A DNA stretch of 52,236 nt from Oleiagrimonas sp964566965 (GCA_964566965.1 CAZMKO010000011.1:1-52236), one strand, 5' to 3'; numbered from the stretch's first letter, positions 41,819 to 51,674 are shown. The notes: a model not told the origin generated them from the sequence alone. Program-made: numbers and translations.

Positions 41819-44335
41819 ATGCGAACTTTCAAGCGTCCGCTGCTCTACGCAGTGATCATCATCGTCTCGGGCATGGTCCTGGGCGCAGCCGCCATGGCGG
41901 GTGCGTACTGGCTGTTTTCGCCGCGGTTGCCATCGGTGGATTCACTCAAGGACGTCCATCTGCAGGTCCCGCTGCGCGTGCTCAGCCACGACGGCAAACT
42001 GATCGCGAGCTTCGGCGAAAACCGGCGCGTGCCGGTGGATATCGCGCAAGTGCCCGACCATCTCAAATATGCCGTGCTGGCCGCCGAGGATGCCGATTTC
42101 TACCACCACTCCGGCATTGACGTGAAAGGCACGCTGCGCGCGGCCGTTCACGTGTTGCTGGCCGGCGGGCGCAAGACCCAGGGCGGCTCCACCATCACCC
42201 AGCAGGTGGCACGCAACTTCTTCCTCAGCTCACAGAAGACCTACACCCGCAAGATCACCGAGATATTCACCTCGTTCCGCATCGAAAACGAGCTCACCAA
42301 GGACCAGATCCTGGAGCTGTACGTCAACAAGATGTTCCTCGGCCACCGCAACTACGGTGTCGGCGCCGCCGCGCAGTACTACTACGGCAAGCGCGTGCAG
42401 GACCTGAGCCTGGCCGAATGCGCGATGCTGGCCTCGTCGTTCCAGCTGCCCTCGCTGGTGAACCCGCTCAACGGCGGCGAACGCGCCCTGAAGCGCCGCA
42501 ACTGGGTGCTGGGGCAGATGCTGGCCAAACGCTTCATCACGCGCGACGAGTACAAGACCGCCGTGGACACGCCGATCGAGGCCTCGGCGCATGAGCCGCC
42601 CATCGAGGTGCATGCGGCCTATCTGGCGGAGATGGTTCGCGTGAAGGCGTTGCAACTACTCGGCAACAGCGCGCTGACCGGCGGTTACGTGGTGCATACC
42701 ACCCTGGACAGCCGCATGCAGCACGCCGCGCAGCACGCGCTGCGTTCCGGCCTCACCGACTACGACCACCGCCACGGCTACCGCGGACCGGAAGCGCATG
42801 TCGACCTGCCTGCCGACGCCGACGACCAGAACTACGCCAAGGCACTCACCGGCCATTACCGCATCGCCAACCTGCTGCCCGGCCTGGTGCTGTCGAGCGA
42901 CGCCGGCAAAGCCACGGTGCGTCTGCAACATGGCAAGGACATCACGCTGGACATGGCCTCCGTGTCCTGGGCCAAACCCTTCATCAGCCACAGCCGCTGG
43001 GGCTACAAGCCCAAGGCGGTGAACGATGTGATCAAACGCGGTGACGTCATCCGCGTGCAGGCGCTGGACGACGGCAAGTGGCAACTGGCCGAGGTGCCGG
43101 CGGCGGAGTCGGCCCTGGTGGCATTGGCGCCGGAGGACGGCGCCATCCGGTCACTGGTCGGCGGCTACAGTTTCCTGCTCAGCAAGTACAACCGTGCACT
43201 GATGCCCGGCAGCGGGCGCCAGCCGGGCTCCAGCTTCAAGCCGTTCCTGTACTCGGCCGCATTCGACCACGGCTTCACGCCGGCGTCGCTGATCAACGAC
43301 GCGCCCGTGGTGTTCCCCGATCCCTCCAAACCGAGCGGCCTGTGGACACCGTCCAACGACGACGGCAAGTTCGCCGGACCAATGCGGCTGCGCAAAGCGC
43401 TCTACCTGTCCAAGAACCTGGTGTCGGTGCGCCTGCTGGATGCCACCGGGCTGGAGTTCGTGCGCCACTACATCACGCGTTTCGGCTTCAGCCTGGATCA
43501 GCTGCCGGACAATCTCTCGCTGGCGCTGGGCACCGCGTCGGTGTCGCCGATGAGCATGGCACGCGGCTATGCCGTATTCGCCAACGGCGGCTTCCTGGTC
43601 AGTCCCTATTTCATTGCCTCCATCGACGACCGCAACGGCAAGGCGATCTACCGCGCCGACCCGCTGCGTGCCTGCCGTGACTGCGAGGAACGCCTGCTGC
43701 AGGACGCCGACAACGCCGAGGACCCCGCCGAGCTGGCCCACGCCGGCAGCACCGACACGCCGATCCTGGTGCCGGTGGACACCAATGCCGACGCCGACGC
43801 CGAGGCCACCGCCGCCGACGACAACCGGGACAAGAAACCGCGCCTGGCGCCGCGTGCCATCAGCCTGCGCACCGCCTACCTGATGAACTCGGTGATGCTG
43901 GACGTGATCCGCCGCGGCACCGGCCACGCCGCCATGCAGCTGGGGCGCGACGACCTGGCCGGCAAAACCGGGTCCACCAACGACCATCACGACGCCTGGT
44001 TCGCCGGCTTCAACGGCAACCTGGTCACGTCGGTCTGGGTCGGCTTCGACAACTACGACAGCCTGGGTCGTGGCGAATTCGGCGCCAAGGCCGCCCTGCC
44101 GATCTGGATGAGCTACATGGGCGCCGTCCTCGAGGACACTCCCAGCGCGCTGTTGCCACGTCCTCCCGGCATCGCCACCGTGACCATCGACAAGGACACC
44201 GGCCTGCCCACCAGCGAGGACGATCCCGACGCGATCAAGGAAATCTTCAAGGTCGAGGATGTCAGCCGCCTGCGCGAACACGCCCGGCAGGAGAAACGCC
44301 AGGAACAGCAGCAAAAGGCCTTCGACATCTTCTGA
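41819..44335 (+). CDS. mrcA: Penicillin-binding protein 1A (bifunctional class A PBP)
   Basis: An 838-aa inner-membrane enzyme that polymerises glycan strands (GT51 domain) and crosslinks peptides (transpeptidase domain). One transmembrane anchor follows MRTFKRPLLYAV. The GT51 motifs are EDADFYHHSGID and QGGSTITQQVARNFF. The transpeptidase motifs are the serine motif in PGSSFKPF, an SKN motif in YLSKNLVSV and KTGST near the end. The insertion between the motifs (ADADAEATAADDNRDKK) is acidic and low complexity. I choose the ATG at 41819; a GTG at 41759 would add 20 residues, and neither has a clear ribosome-binding site. It is divergent from pilM. Confidence 0.94.
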   Translation: MRTFKRPLLYAVIIIVSGMVLGAAAMAGAYWLFSPRLPSVDSLKDVHLQVPLRVLSHDGKLIASFGENRRVPVDIAQVPDHLKYAVLAAEDADFYHHSGIDVKGTLRAAVHVLLAGGRKTQGGSTITQQVARNFFLSSQKTYTRKITEIFTSFRIENELTKDQILELYVNKMFLGHRNYGVGAAAQYYYGKRVQDLSLAECAMLASSFQLPSLVNPLNGGERALKRRNWVLGQMLAKRFITRDEYKTAVDTPIEASAHEPPIEVHAAYLAEMVRVKALQLLGNSALTGGYVVHTTLDSRMQHAAQHALRSGLTDYDHRHGYRGPEAHVDLPADADDQNYAKALTGHYRIANLLPGLVLSSDAGKATVRLQHGKDITLDMASVSWAKPFISHSRWGYKPKAVNDVIKRGDVIRVQALDDGKWQLAEVPAAESALVALAPEDGAIRSLVGGYSFLLSKYNRALMPGSGRQPGSSFKPFLYSAAFDHGFTPASLINDAPVVFPDPSKPSGLWTPSNDDGKFAGPMRLRKALYLSKNLVSVRLLDATGLEFVRHYITRFGFSLDQLPDNLSLALGTASVSPMSMARGYAVFANGGFLVSPYFIASIDDRNGKAIYRADPLRACRDCEERLLQDADNAEDPAELAHAGSTDTPILVPVDTNADADAEATAADDNRDKKPRLAPRAISLRTAYLMNSVMLDVIRRGTGHAAMQLGRDDLAGKTGSTNDHHDAWFAGFNGNLVTSVWVGFDNYDSLGRGEFGAKAALPIWMSYMGAVLEDTPSALLPRPPGIATVTIDKDTGLPTSEDDPDAIKEIFKVEDVSRLREHARQEKRQEQQQKAFDIF

Positions 44336-44337
44336 CA

Positions 44338-44380
44338 CCCCGGTCCGGCCAGGCACATGCGGCGCCTGGCCGGACCGGGG
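44338..44380 (+). terminator. Perfect 17-bp hairpin after mrcA
   Basis: Arms 44338-44354 and 44364-44380 pair perfectly around a 9-base loop, immediately after the mrcA stop codon. No T tract follows (CGGCTCTGCT), so it may protect the mRNA end or act with Rho rather than terminate by itself. Confidence 0.55.
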
Positions 44381-44424
44381 CGGCTCTGCTAGGCTGGCCG
44401 CAAGCGTGAAAACAGGAGACGGTC

Positions 44425-45051
44425 ATGCCCCGAGGCGAATTCCACCGTATCCATGCGCAGGATCGGATGCAGCGCAACCGCCGCCTGATCGCCAGCGAAG
44501 CCGCCCGCCTGATCAGCGAGCACGGCATCCTCGATTTTCATCGCGCCAAACACAAGGCGGCACGACGGCTGGGCATCCGCGACGACCAGTCGCTGCCCCG
44601 CAACCGTGAAATCGACGACGCCCTGCGCGAGCACCAGCGACTGTTCCTCGCCGACAGCCAGCCCCGGGCATTGCGTGCGCGTCGCCAGGCCGCACTGGAA
44701 GCCATGCGCTTTTTCGCCCGCTTCCAGCCCCGCCTGACCGGCGCGGTCCTGAACGGCACGGCCAACGACCATTCGGCGGTGCAATTGCACCTGTTTTGCG
44801 AGGATGTGGAAGACTTCGTGCGTTTCCTGCACGAACATGCCATCCCCGCGCAGCAGCAGACCCGCCGCCTGCGCTTCAACCGCGACACCCACGGCGAGTA
44901 CCCGGTGTTCCTGTTCAGCGCCGACGAGCTGCCCTTCGATATCACGGTGATGCCCCGTGACATGCTGCGCCAGGCGCCGCTGGACCCGCTCGACGAGCGA
45001 CCCACACCACGCGCCAACCTGGCCGCCGTGGAAGCCCTGCTGGAAAGCTAG
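44425..45051 (+). CDS. Conserved hypothetical protein, possible nucleotidyltransferase-like fold
   Basis: A 208-aa soluble protein with a good ribosome-binding site (AGGAG, six bases before ATG). The N-terminal third is helical and basic (MQRNRRLIASEAARLISEHG). The central part, FQPRLTGAVLNGTANDHSAV followed by QLHLFCEDVEDFVRFL, resembles the start of a minimal nucleotidyltransferase, but the usual GxSDID-type catalytic pair is not clear. The C-terminal part has FPFD-like FDITVMPRDM and a conserved-looking PLDERPTPRANL tail. I recognise it only as a conserved gammaproteobacterial unknown. It is a single gene between mrcA and the convergent gltA. Confidence 0.75.
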   Translation: MPRGEFHRIHAQDRMQRNRRLIASEAARLISEHGILDFHRAKHKAARRLGIRDDQSLPRNREIDDALREHQRLFLADSQPRALRARRQAALEAMRFFARFQPRLTGAVLNGTANDHSAVQLHLFCEDVEDFVRFLHEHAIPAQQQTRRLRFNRDTHGEYPVFLFSADELPFDITVMPRDMLRQAPLDPLDERPTPRANLAAVEALLES

Positions 45052-45137
45052 AACCGGGCGTCAGGCGCTTCGGCAACCCCGGTTTTCGTGGGCATGGCGC
45101 CGACCGCGACAGGCCGAAAACGGCACCCCGGATACGG

Positions 45138-45162
45138 CGACGCCCCGCTTCGCGGGGCGTCG
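45138..45162 (-). terminator. Terminator hairpin between gltA and the hypothetical gene
   Basis: CGACGCCCCGC (45138-45148) pairs with GCGGGGCGTCG (45152-45162), a very stable 11-bp stem with a tight loop. It lies 26 bases beyond the gltA stop codon and between convergent genes, so it may serve both. No T tract is present. Confidence 0.55.
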
Positions 45163-45187
45163 TGCGTCACGATCACAACGTGGCAGC

Positions 45188-46480
45188 TCAGCCGCGCTGG
45201 TCGGCATCCACGTAGTCGCGCGTATCGGCGCCGACGTAGACCTGGCGCGGGCGACCGATGCGCGAGCCCTTGGTCTCGTGATGCTCGATCCAGTGCGACA
45301 CCCAGCCGGCGGTACGGGCAATGGCGAACATCACCGTGAACATCTCGGTGGGAATACCCAGCGCCTTGTAAATGATGCCGGAGTAGAAGTCGACGTTCGG
45401 ATACAACTTGCGCTGGACGAAGTAGTCGTCCTTCAGCGCCGCCTGCTCCAGCTTCATGGCCACGTCCAGCAGTGGGTCGTCGATGCCCAGCTCGTCCAGC
45501 ACCTCGTGGCAGGTGTTGCGGATGATCGTCGCGCGCGGATCGAAATTCTTGTACACGCGATGACCGAAGCCCATCAGGCGGAAGCTGTCGTCCTTGTCCT
45601 TGGCACGCTTGACCGCACTCTCCACGTTGTCGGGATCGCCGATTTCCGCCAGCTGCTTCAGCACGGCCTCGTTGGCGCCGCCATGGGCCGGACCCCACAA
45701 CGCGGTGATGCCGGCGGCCACCGAGGCGTACGGGTTGGCACCGGTGGAACCGACCAGGCGCACGGTCGACGCCGAGGCGTTCTGCTCGTGGTCGGCATGC
45801 AGGATGAACAGCAGATTGAGGGCCTTGGCGATCACCGGATTGATCCGGTAGTCGTCGCCACTGGCAAACATCTGCTTCAGGAAGCGCGCGACGAACTCCG
45901 GCTCGGCCTCGTCACGGCGCACCGACTCGCCCTTCGCATAGCGGTAGCAGGCCGCGGCGATGGTCGGCATCTTGGCGATCAGACGCGTGGCGGCCTGCTT
46001 GCGCTGCGTGGCGTCCTCGACATCGAAACCTTCATGGTACAACCCGGCCAGCGCCGCCACGGCGCCGGTCATCATGGCCATCGGATGGGCGTCCTTGTGG
46101 AAGCCGGCCAGGGTTTTGTCCAGCAGCTCGTCGACCTGCGACTCGTCGGCCAGCTCCTTCTCGAAAGCCTTCAACTCCCCGCCGGAAGGCAGCTCGCCGT
46201 GCAACAGCAGCCACGCCACCTCGACAAAGCTGGACTTCTCGGCCAGCTGGTCGATGGGATAGCCCCGATACAGCAACACGCCCTTTTCGCCATCGATGAA
46301 GGTGATGGCGCTCCTGGTGCTCGCGGTGGCAGCGAAACCCGGATCGAAGGTGTAGTGGCCGGTGTCCTTGTACAACGTCTTGATGTCGATGCACGAAGCA
46401 CCCAGGGTGGGCTCCACCAGCGGCAGCTCGGCGTGTTTGCCGTTGGCCGCATCAGTCAGTTTGACGGTTTTCTCGGACAC
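45188..46480 (-). CDS. gltA: Citrate synthase, type II
   Basis: A 430-aa enzyme that condenses oxaloacetate and acetyl-CoA to citrate, the entry step of the TCA cycle. The active-site segments are present: HADHEQNAST (first histidine), GPAHGGANEAV (second histidine) and GFGHRVYKNFDPRA, plus the late aspartate region (SHWIEHHETKGSRIGRPRQV). The length fits the hexameric, NADH-sensitive gammaproteobacterial type. The start is GTG at 46480 with AAGGAG six bases upstream. It is a single gene. Confidence 0.97.
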   Translation of the reverse strand: MSEKTVKLTDAANGKHAELPLVEPTLGASCIDIKTLYKDTGHYTFDPGFAATASTRSAITFIDGEKGVLLYRGYPIDQLAEKSSFVEVAWLLLHGELPSGGELKAFEKELADESQVDELLDKTLAGFHKDAHPMAMMTGAVAALAGLYHEGFDVEDATQRKQAATRLIAKMPTIAAACYRYAKGESVRRDEAEPEFVARFLKQMFASGDDYRINPVIAKALNLLFILHADHEQNASASTVRLVGSTGANPYASVAAGITALWGPAHGGANEAVLKQLAEIGDPDNVESAVKRAKDKDDSFRLMGFGHRVYKNFDPRATIIRNTCHEVLDELGIDDPLLDVAMKLEQAALKDDYFVQRKLYPNVDFYSGIIYKALGIPTEMFTVMFAIARTAGWVSHWIEHHETKGSRIGRPRQVYVGADTRDYVDADQRG

Positions 46481-46659
46481 TTCGGACTCCTTGAATCATG
46501 CATCGGCGCGACGGGTGGTCGGCGCCGGAGGAAGGGGGGAACACGCGGCGGCTGAACGGGGAACCGGCCGGGGCGTGTCGGACGGCAAGCGTCGCCCGAT
46601 AGCCGGTCATTATCGCATAACCGGGCCGAATGTGTCCTGGTTCACCCTCCATGCACGCC

Positions 46660-46687
46660 AAAAGCCGCGGGTCTCCCCACGGCTTTT
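46660..46687 (-). terminator. Hairpin between gltA and rpmE2
   Basis: AAAAGCCG (46660-46667) pairs with CGGCTTTT (46680-46687), with a partly paired interior. The minus-strand side ends in TTTT. It is probably a second, backup terminator for rpmE2. Confidence 0.5.
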
Positions 46688-46698
46688 GAAGCGGACCG

Positions 46699-46725
46699 AA
46701 AACGCCGGCGGTGACGACACCGGCG
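46699..46725 (-). terminator. Rho-independent terminator of rpmE2
   Basis: On the minus strand CGCCGGTGTCGTCACCGCCG (plus GCG) folds into a GC stem and is followed by TTTTC. It starts 13 bases past the rpmE2 stop codon. Confidence 0.6.
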
Positions 46726-46737
46726 TCGCGCGGTCGA

Positions 46738-46995
46738 TTATTTCTGCTTGCTCGCCTGCGCGTAGCGGCGGCGGAACTTGTCGACGCGACCACCCAGGTC
46801 GAGCGACTTCTGCTTGCCGGTGTAGAAGGGATGCGAATGGCTGGAGACATCCACCTTGATCAGCGGATACTCGTTGCCGTCCTCCCACTTGATGGTTTCC
46901 TTGCTGGTCATCGTGGACTTGGTCAGGAAGGAAAAGTCGGACGACGCGTCCTGGAACACCACCGGCTGATAGGTGGGGTGAATCTCGGGCTTCAT
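46738..46995 (-). CDS. rpmE2: 50S ribosomal protein L31 type B
   Basis: An 85-aa ribosomal protein. The start MKPEIHPTYQPVVFQDASSD, the segment DVSSHSHPFYTGKQK and the basic C-terminus (GGRVDKFRRRYAQ) are typical of L31 type B. There is no CxxC zinc motif; the zinc-free form commonly replaces zinc-type L31 when zinc is scarce and may be controlled by Zur, though no Zur box is evident here. It is a single gene with its own terminator. Confidence 0.95.
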   Translation of the reverse strand: MKPEIHPTYQPVVFQDASSDFSFLTKSTMTSKETIKWEDGNEYPLIKVDVSSHSHPFYTGKQKSLDLGGRVDKFRRRYAQASKQK

Positions 46996-47093
46996 GGCTC
47001 GCTCCGGAAAAGCGCGGTGGAAAAGACGGGCATTTTAGTGCCAATCACGGCCATACCGCAACACCGGCGATCGGGCCATCGTCCCGTCACCAC

Positions 47094-48026
47094 TCAGCCG
47101 CCACCCAGAGCGCGCCGCACCATGCCGGCAAAGCGCTCCGGGTCCACGTCCATCACGATTCGCGCGTTGGCCGGCCGCTCCAGGCGCCCTTCCCAATCCA
47201 CCACGGTGGCGCCACGGGTCAACGTACCGTCCAGCTCGATCCCGACATGGCGGCGTTCGGAACGCCGGACACAGTCGGGATCCAGCGCCACCGCCATGGC
47301 CAGGGCGTCGGCGGCGATCAGGCCGCGTCGACCGTGGCGCGCGTTCCAGGCCCGCGACTTGCCGACGATGGCGCGGAAAAAGGCCGCCCGTGCGTCACCG
47401 GCCTCCAGCCAGGTATCGAACAGGTCGCCATCGAAGGCATGCCGCAGCGTGGCTTCCCAGTCGACCAGATCGAACTCGGGGAAGGCCTCGAACACCACGT
47501 GCGCCGCCTCCGGGTCAAAGCCGATGTTGAATTCGGCCGGCACGCTGAGGGTGTTGCCGTGGCCATTGACCGCGCCGCCCATGATGACCAGCCGCGCCAC
47601 GCGCTCGGGCAACGTGGGGTCCAGGCGCAGCGCCAGTGCCAGGTTGGTCAACGGCCCCAGGGCGACCAGCGTCAATTCGCCGGGCCGCTCGCGGGTCAGC
47701 CGCAGCAATGCCAGCGCCGCCGGCTCATCCTCGGCGCGCGGCGCCGGCTCGTCGAATTGCGCATCACCGAAACCGTCGCTGCCGTGCACCATGGCCGCAT
47801 TCTCCGGCGGCCGGCGCACCAGCGTGTCCCGGCAACCCGGAAACACCGGCGTGCCGCTCCCGGTCAGCTCCACCAGTTTGCGCGCATTGCGCACCGTATG
47901 TTCCAGGCCGACATTCCCGGCGGCGATGGTCAATGCCGTCACGTCGGCATGCGCCCAGGCCATCAGGATGGCCAGCGCGTCATCCACGCCGGGGTCGGTG
48001 TCGATCAGCAATTGCGGTCTTGCCAT
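47094..48026 (-). CDS. Inosine/uridine-preferring nucleoside hydrolase
   Basis: A 310-aa enzyme that hydrolyses the N-glycosidic bond of ribonucleosides. The calcium-binding hallmark DTDPGVDDA is at residues 9-17. Other family motifs are IAAGNVGLEHTVRNARKLVE, GPLTNLALAL, IMGGAVNGHGN, AEFNIGFDPEAAHVVF and the late aspartate in AADALAMAVAL. The base preference cannot be read reliably. The ATG at 48026 (MARPQLLIDTD) is chosen over an upstream extension. It is a single gene, divergent from the M24 peptidase gene across 162 bases. Confidence 0.92.
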   Translation of the reverse strand: MARPQLLIDTDPGVDDALAILMAWAHADVTALTIAAGNVGLEHTVRNARKLVELTGSGTPVFPGCRDTLVRRPPENAAMVHGSDGFGDAQFDEPAPRAEDEPAALALLRLTRERPGELTLVALGPLTNLALALRLDPTLPERVARLVIMGGAVNGHGNTLSVPAEFNIGFDPEAAHVVFEAFPEFDLVDWEATLRHAFDGDLFDTWLEAGDARAAFFRAIVGKSRAWNARHGRRGLIAADALAMAVALDPDCVRRSERRHVGIELDGTLTRGATVVDWEGRLERPANARIVMDVDPERFAGMVRRALGGG

Positions 48027-48188
48027 GGTCTCGTGTCGTCGGGTGGGAGCACACGATGGTAACGCCGAAAACCTTTTGGGCGCACGACGGCCGCCGTCGC
48101 CCAAGCTACCCGCCATTGTGCCGAATTCCACGGGCACCCCGGGGAAACGTTGCTATACCGCCCCGGTTCACATCGACATCATGCTCCC

Positions 48189-49445
48189 ATGACCGATACA
48201 AAGACGACTCCCCCGCACCTCGACAGCCAGCCCCCGCAGATCGGTGGCATGACCCTGGAGCAGTCCATGGCGGCCCTGCGCATGCCGCCCCCACCGCCAC
48301 CGGCCATCACCGCAGGTGAATATCAGCAACGCCTGCAACAGGCACGTCGCCTGATGCGCAAGCGTGGCGACCAGGCCATGCTGATCACCGCCGGCAGCTC
48401 GCTGCGTTATTTCAGCGGCATCCCCTGGGGTGCCAGCGAGCGGCTGGTGGCGATGCTGCTGCCCCTGGAGGGCCTCCCGCTCCTGTTCTGCCCCGCGTTC
48501 GAGGACGGCTCGCTGGAACGCGCGCAACGCATCCCCGCCGACGTGCACCATTGGCAGGAACACGACAACCCCCTGGCGCTGGTGGCCCGTGCCATCGCCG
48601 AAAAAAACGTGCAACGGCTGGCCATCGATCCGGCCGCGCCCTTCGACATCTACATGCGCCTTCACGAGGCATCGCCGGACACCACGTGCGTCAACGCCCG
48701 CGATGTCGTCGAGGGTTGCCGCATGTGCAAATCCGAGGCCGAACTGGCCCTGATGAAGCACGCCACGGCATTGACGCTGGAGGTGCATCGCGGCGTGGCA
48801 CGCGCGGTGCACGAAGGCGTGGGAACCGCCGAACTGCGCCAGTTCATCGACGCCGCCCACCGAAAGCTCGGCGCCGACGGCGGTTTCACCTTCTGCATCG
48901 TGCAGTTTGGCCAAGCCACCGCCTATCCACACGGCATTCCCGGCGAACAGTACCTGCGCGCGGGCGAACTGGTACTGGTGGATACCGGCTGCACCGTGCA
49001 GGGCTACCACTCCGACATCACGCGCTGCTACATCTTTGGCCAGCCCGACGCCGAACAACAGCGCATCTGGAACCTGGAACAAGCCGCCCAGCGCGCGGCA
49101 TTCGACGCCGTGCGCCCGGGCGTGACCTGCGAGGCCGTGGACCGGGCCGCACGCGACGTGATCGAACGCGCCGGTCTGGGGCCCGGCTACCAATTGCCCG
49201 GACTGCCCCACCGCACCGGCCACGGTTGCGGCCTGGACATCCACGAAGCGCCCTACGTGGTCCCCGGCGACACCACGCCACTGCAGCCGGGCATGTGCTG
49301 CAGCAATGAACCGATGCTGGTGGTTCCGGACACCTTCGGCGTGCGCCTGGAAGACCACTTTTACGTGACCGAAGACGGAGCCGCCTGGTTCACCCCGCCC
49401 TCCCCGGCCATCGACCGGCCATTCGCCGATCCGGATCCGCGATGA
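48189..49445 (+). CDS. M24 family metallopeptidase (Xaa-Pro peptidase-like)
   Basis: A 418-aa two-domain enzyme of the creatinase/prolidase class. The N-terminal domain (about 43-175) precedes the pita-bread fold, whose five metal ligands are visible: D265 and D276 (VDTGCTVQGYHSDITR), H345 (HRTGHGCGLDIHE), E374 (CSNEPMLV) and E388 (RLEDHFYVTE). Such enzymes usually cleave Xaa-Pro dipeptides or N-terminal residues before proline; the exact specificity is open. The proline-rich stretch near residue 33-39 (PPPPPP) is a variable linker. The ATG at 48189 is chosen; no strong ribosome-binding site is seen. Confidence 0.9.
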   Translation: MTDTKTTPPHLDSQPPQIGGMTLEQSMAALRMPPPPPPAITAGEYQQRLQQARRLMRKRGDQAMLITAGSSLRYFSGIPWGASERLVAMLLPLEGLPLLFCPAFEDGSLERAQRIPADVHHWQEHDNPLALVARAIAEKNVQRLAIDPAAPFDIYMRLHEASPDTTCVNARDVVEGCRMCKSEAELALMKHATALTLEVHRGVARAVHEGVGTAELRQFIDAAHRKLGADGGFTFCIVQFGQATAYPHGIPGEQYLRAGELVLVDTGCTVQGYHSDITRCYIFGQPDAEQQRIWNLEQAAQRAAFDAVRPGVTCEAVDRAARDVIERAGLGPGYQLPGLPHRTGHGCGLDIHEAPYVVPGDTTPLQPGMCCSNEPMLVVPDTFGVRLEDHFYVTEDGAAWFTPPSPAIDRPFADPDPR

Positions 49446-49511
49446 TTCCAGTCATGACGCCGACGCGCGCCCGCGCGTGCCGTGCGAGTGCGAATGGGCC
49501 TGGCACCCACA

Positions 49512-49534
49512 CACCCAGCCCAAGGGGTTGGGTG
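49512..49534. terminator. Hairpin between convergent M24 peptidase and recG genes
   Basis: CACCCAGCCC (49512-49521) pairs with GGGTTGGGTG (49525-49534) around AAG, with one G-T pair. It lies between two convergent stop codons and may end both transcripts; neither side has a T tract. Confidence 0.4.
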
Positions 49535-49574
49535 CGATGACATGTCACAACGATCCCGCCGCGCCGGTCCCCGA

Positions 49575-51674
49575 TCAGGCGTCGACATAGCGCGCCGCGC
49601 CGCCGACCCAGCGCGATACCAGACGCGCGGCCTGACGCGGCACCTGACGCTGCATGGCCTCGGCCACGCGCTGCACCTGCGGCAGCAGGTGCGCGTCCCG
49701 GGCCAGGTCGGCGACGCGGAACGCCAAGCGGCCGGTCTGGCGTGTACCCAGCACCTCACCGGGACCGCGAAGCTCCAGGTCCTTCTCGGCGATACGAAAG
49801 CCGTCGCCGGTTTCGCGCATGACTTCCAGACGCTGCCGTGCCAGCGCGGAGACCGGTGGCCGATACAACAACACGCAGCTGGAGGCGACGTGGCCGCGGC
49901 CGACGCGACCGCGCAACTGGTGAAGTTGCGCCAGGCCCAGGCGCTCGGCGTTCTCGATGACCATGACGCTGGCGTTGGGCACGTCCACGCCGACCTCGAT
50001 CACCGTCGTGGCCACCAGCACGGCCGTTTCCCCGGCCTTGAAGGCGTCCATTGCGGCCTGCTTTTCGCGCGCCTTGATGCGACCGTGCACGAGTGCAACG
50101 GAAAGGCCCGGCAACGCCTGCACCAGCTCCGCGTGTACCACTTCCGCCGCCTGTGCCTCCAATTGCTCGGACGTCTCGATCAGGGTGCACACCCAGTACG
50201 CCTGGCGCCCCTGCGCGCAGGCCACGCGGATACGCTCGACCACCTCCTCGCGTCGCGCCTGCGACACCACCACGGTCTTGACCGGCGTGCGCCCGGGCGG
50301 CAACTCGTCGATGCTGGAAACATCCAGATCCGCATAGGCACTCATCGCCAGCGTGCGCGGTATGGGCGTCGCGGTCAGTACCAGCTGGTGCGGCACCAGC
50401 GTGCCGTCGCGCCCCTTGTCGCGGAGGCTGAGCCGCTGATGGACGCCGAAGCGATGCTGCTCATCGATGATCACCAGCCCCAGGCGCGCAAAATCGACGC
50501 CTTCCTGCATCAGGGCATGGGTCCCGACCACCACCCCGGCATCCCCGGCCAGCGCGGCCAGCGCCGCCTTGCGCGCCCGCCCCTGCACCTTGCCGGCCAG
50601 CCATGTAACGGAAATGCCCAGCGGTTCCAGCCAGGCGCGAAAATTGGTCAGATGCTGCTCGGCCAGCAGTTCGGTCGGGGCCATCAGCGCCACCTGGAAG
50701 CCGCTTTCCACGGCCGCCAACGCGGCCAGTGCCGCCACCACGGTCTTGCCGCTGCCGACGTCGCCCTGGACCAGGCGCAGCATGGGCTTGTCGCCCGCCA
50801 TGTCGCGCGCGATCTCGTCGCTGACCCGTCGCTGTGCCGCGGTCAGGCGAAACGGCAGCGCCGACAGGAAGCGCCCCGCCAGCGAACCGTCCCCGCGCAG
50901 CGGTGGCGCACCGTGGCGACGCACGCGCCGGCGCAGCTGGCGCAACCCGAGGTGCTGGGCCAGCAACTCCTCGAAGGCCAGGCGCTGGCAGGCCGGGTGT
51001 CTACCCGAGGTCAGCTGCGCCACATCGGTATCCACCGGCGGCCGATGCACATGCAGCAGCGCGTCACGCAACGATCCCAGACCCAGCGGCTCGCGCAACG
51101 CCTCGGGCACCAGCTCCAGGACCGCATCGGGCGGCAGGCACGCCAGCGCCTGGTCGACCACTTTGGTGAGCCGCTTCTGGCCCAGTCCTTCGGTACTGGG
51201 ATAGACCGGCGTCAGGCGCTTTTCCAGTGGCGCGCCCGCCTCCGCCCGCGTGTATTGCGGATGCACCATTTCCGGCCCGTGCGTTCCGAAACGCACTTCG
51301 CCGAAACAACGCAGGCGGGTGCCCGGCCGCAACGCCTCTACCTGGGCGCGCCGGAAATGGAAAAATTTCAGCAACAGCGTGGCCCCGCTGTCGTCGACCA
51401 GAGCCACACGCAACTGGGGACGGAAACGGAAACTGCTCTCAGCCGCTTCCACCACGCCGCCGACCAGTACCGACTGCCCCCCCACCAGCTCGCCGATCGG
51501 GGTCAGGCGGGTGCGATCCTCGTAACGCAGCGGCAGATGGAACCAGACATCCTGCACCCGCTCCAGGCCCAGCCGCGACAACGCGGAAGCCAGCGCCGGG
51601 CCGACGCCCTTCAGCGAGGACAGGGGAGCCAGCCCCGGCTCGTCGGCAGGGATGTCGTTGCGGGTCGCGCTCAT
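49575..51674 (-). CDS. recG: ATP-dependent DNA helicase RecG
   Basis: A 699-aa helicase that reverses stalled replication forks and processes branched DNA. An N-terminal wedge/OB domain (about 15-165; LSSLKGVGPALASALSRLGL and FHLPLRYEDRT) is followed by the helicase core. Walker A is GDVGSGKT (304-311), the DEQH box of motif II is at 404-407, motif III is LTATPIPRTLAM, and motifs V-VI appear as VATTVIEVGVDVPNAS and QLRGRVGRG. The C-terminal segment DLELRGPGEVLGTRQTG is typical. The ATG at 51674 is chosen. It probably follows ridA (74 bases apart). Confidence 0.96.
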   Translation of the reverse strand: MSATRNDIPADEPGLAPLSSLKGVGPALASALSRLGLERVQDVWFHLPLRYEDRTRLTPIGELVGGQSVLVGGVVEAAESSFRFRPQLRVALVDDSGATLLLKFFHFRRAQVEALRPGTRLRCFGEVRFGTHGPEMVHPQYTRAEAGAPLEKRLTPVYPSTEGLGQKRLTKVVDQALACLPPDAVLELVPEALREPLGLGSLRDALLHVHRPPVDTDVAQLTSGRHPACQRLAFEELLAQHLGLRQLRRRVRRHGAPPLRGDGSLAGRFLSALPFRLTAAQRRVSDEIARDMAGDKPMLRLVQGDVGSGKTVVAALAALAAVESGFQVALMAPTELLAEQHLTNFRAWLEPLGISVTWLAGKVQGRARKAALAALAGDAGVVVGTHALMQEGVDFARLGLVIIDEQHRFGVHQRLSLRDKGRDGTLVPHQLVLTATPIPRTLAMSAYADLDVSSIDELPPGRTPVKTVVVSQARREEVVERIRVACAQGRQAYWVCTLIETSEQLEAQAAEVVHAELVQALPGLSVALVHGRIKAREKQAAMDAFKAGETAVLVATTVIEVGVDVPNASVMVIENAERLGLAQLHQLRGRVGRGHVASSCVLLYRPPVSALARQRLEVMRETGDGFRIAEKDLELRGPGEVLGTRQTGRLAFRVADLARDAHLLPQVQRVAEAMQRQVPRQAARLVSRWVGGAARYVDA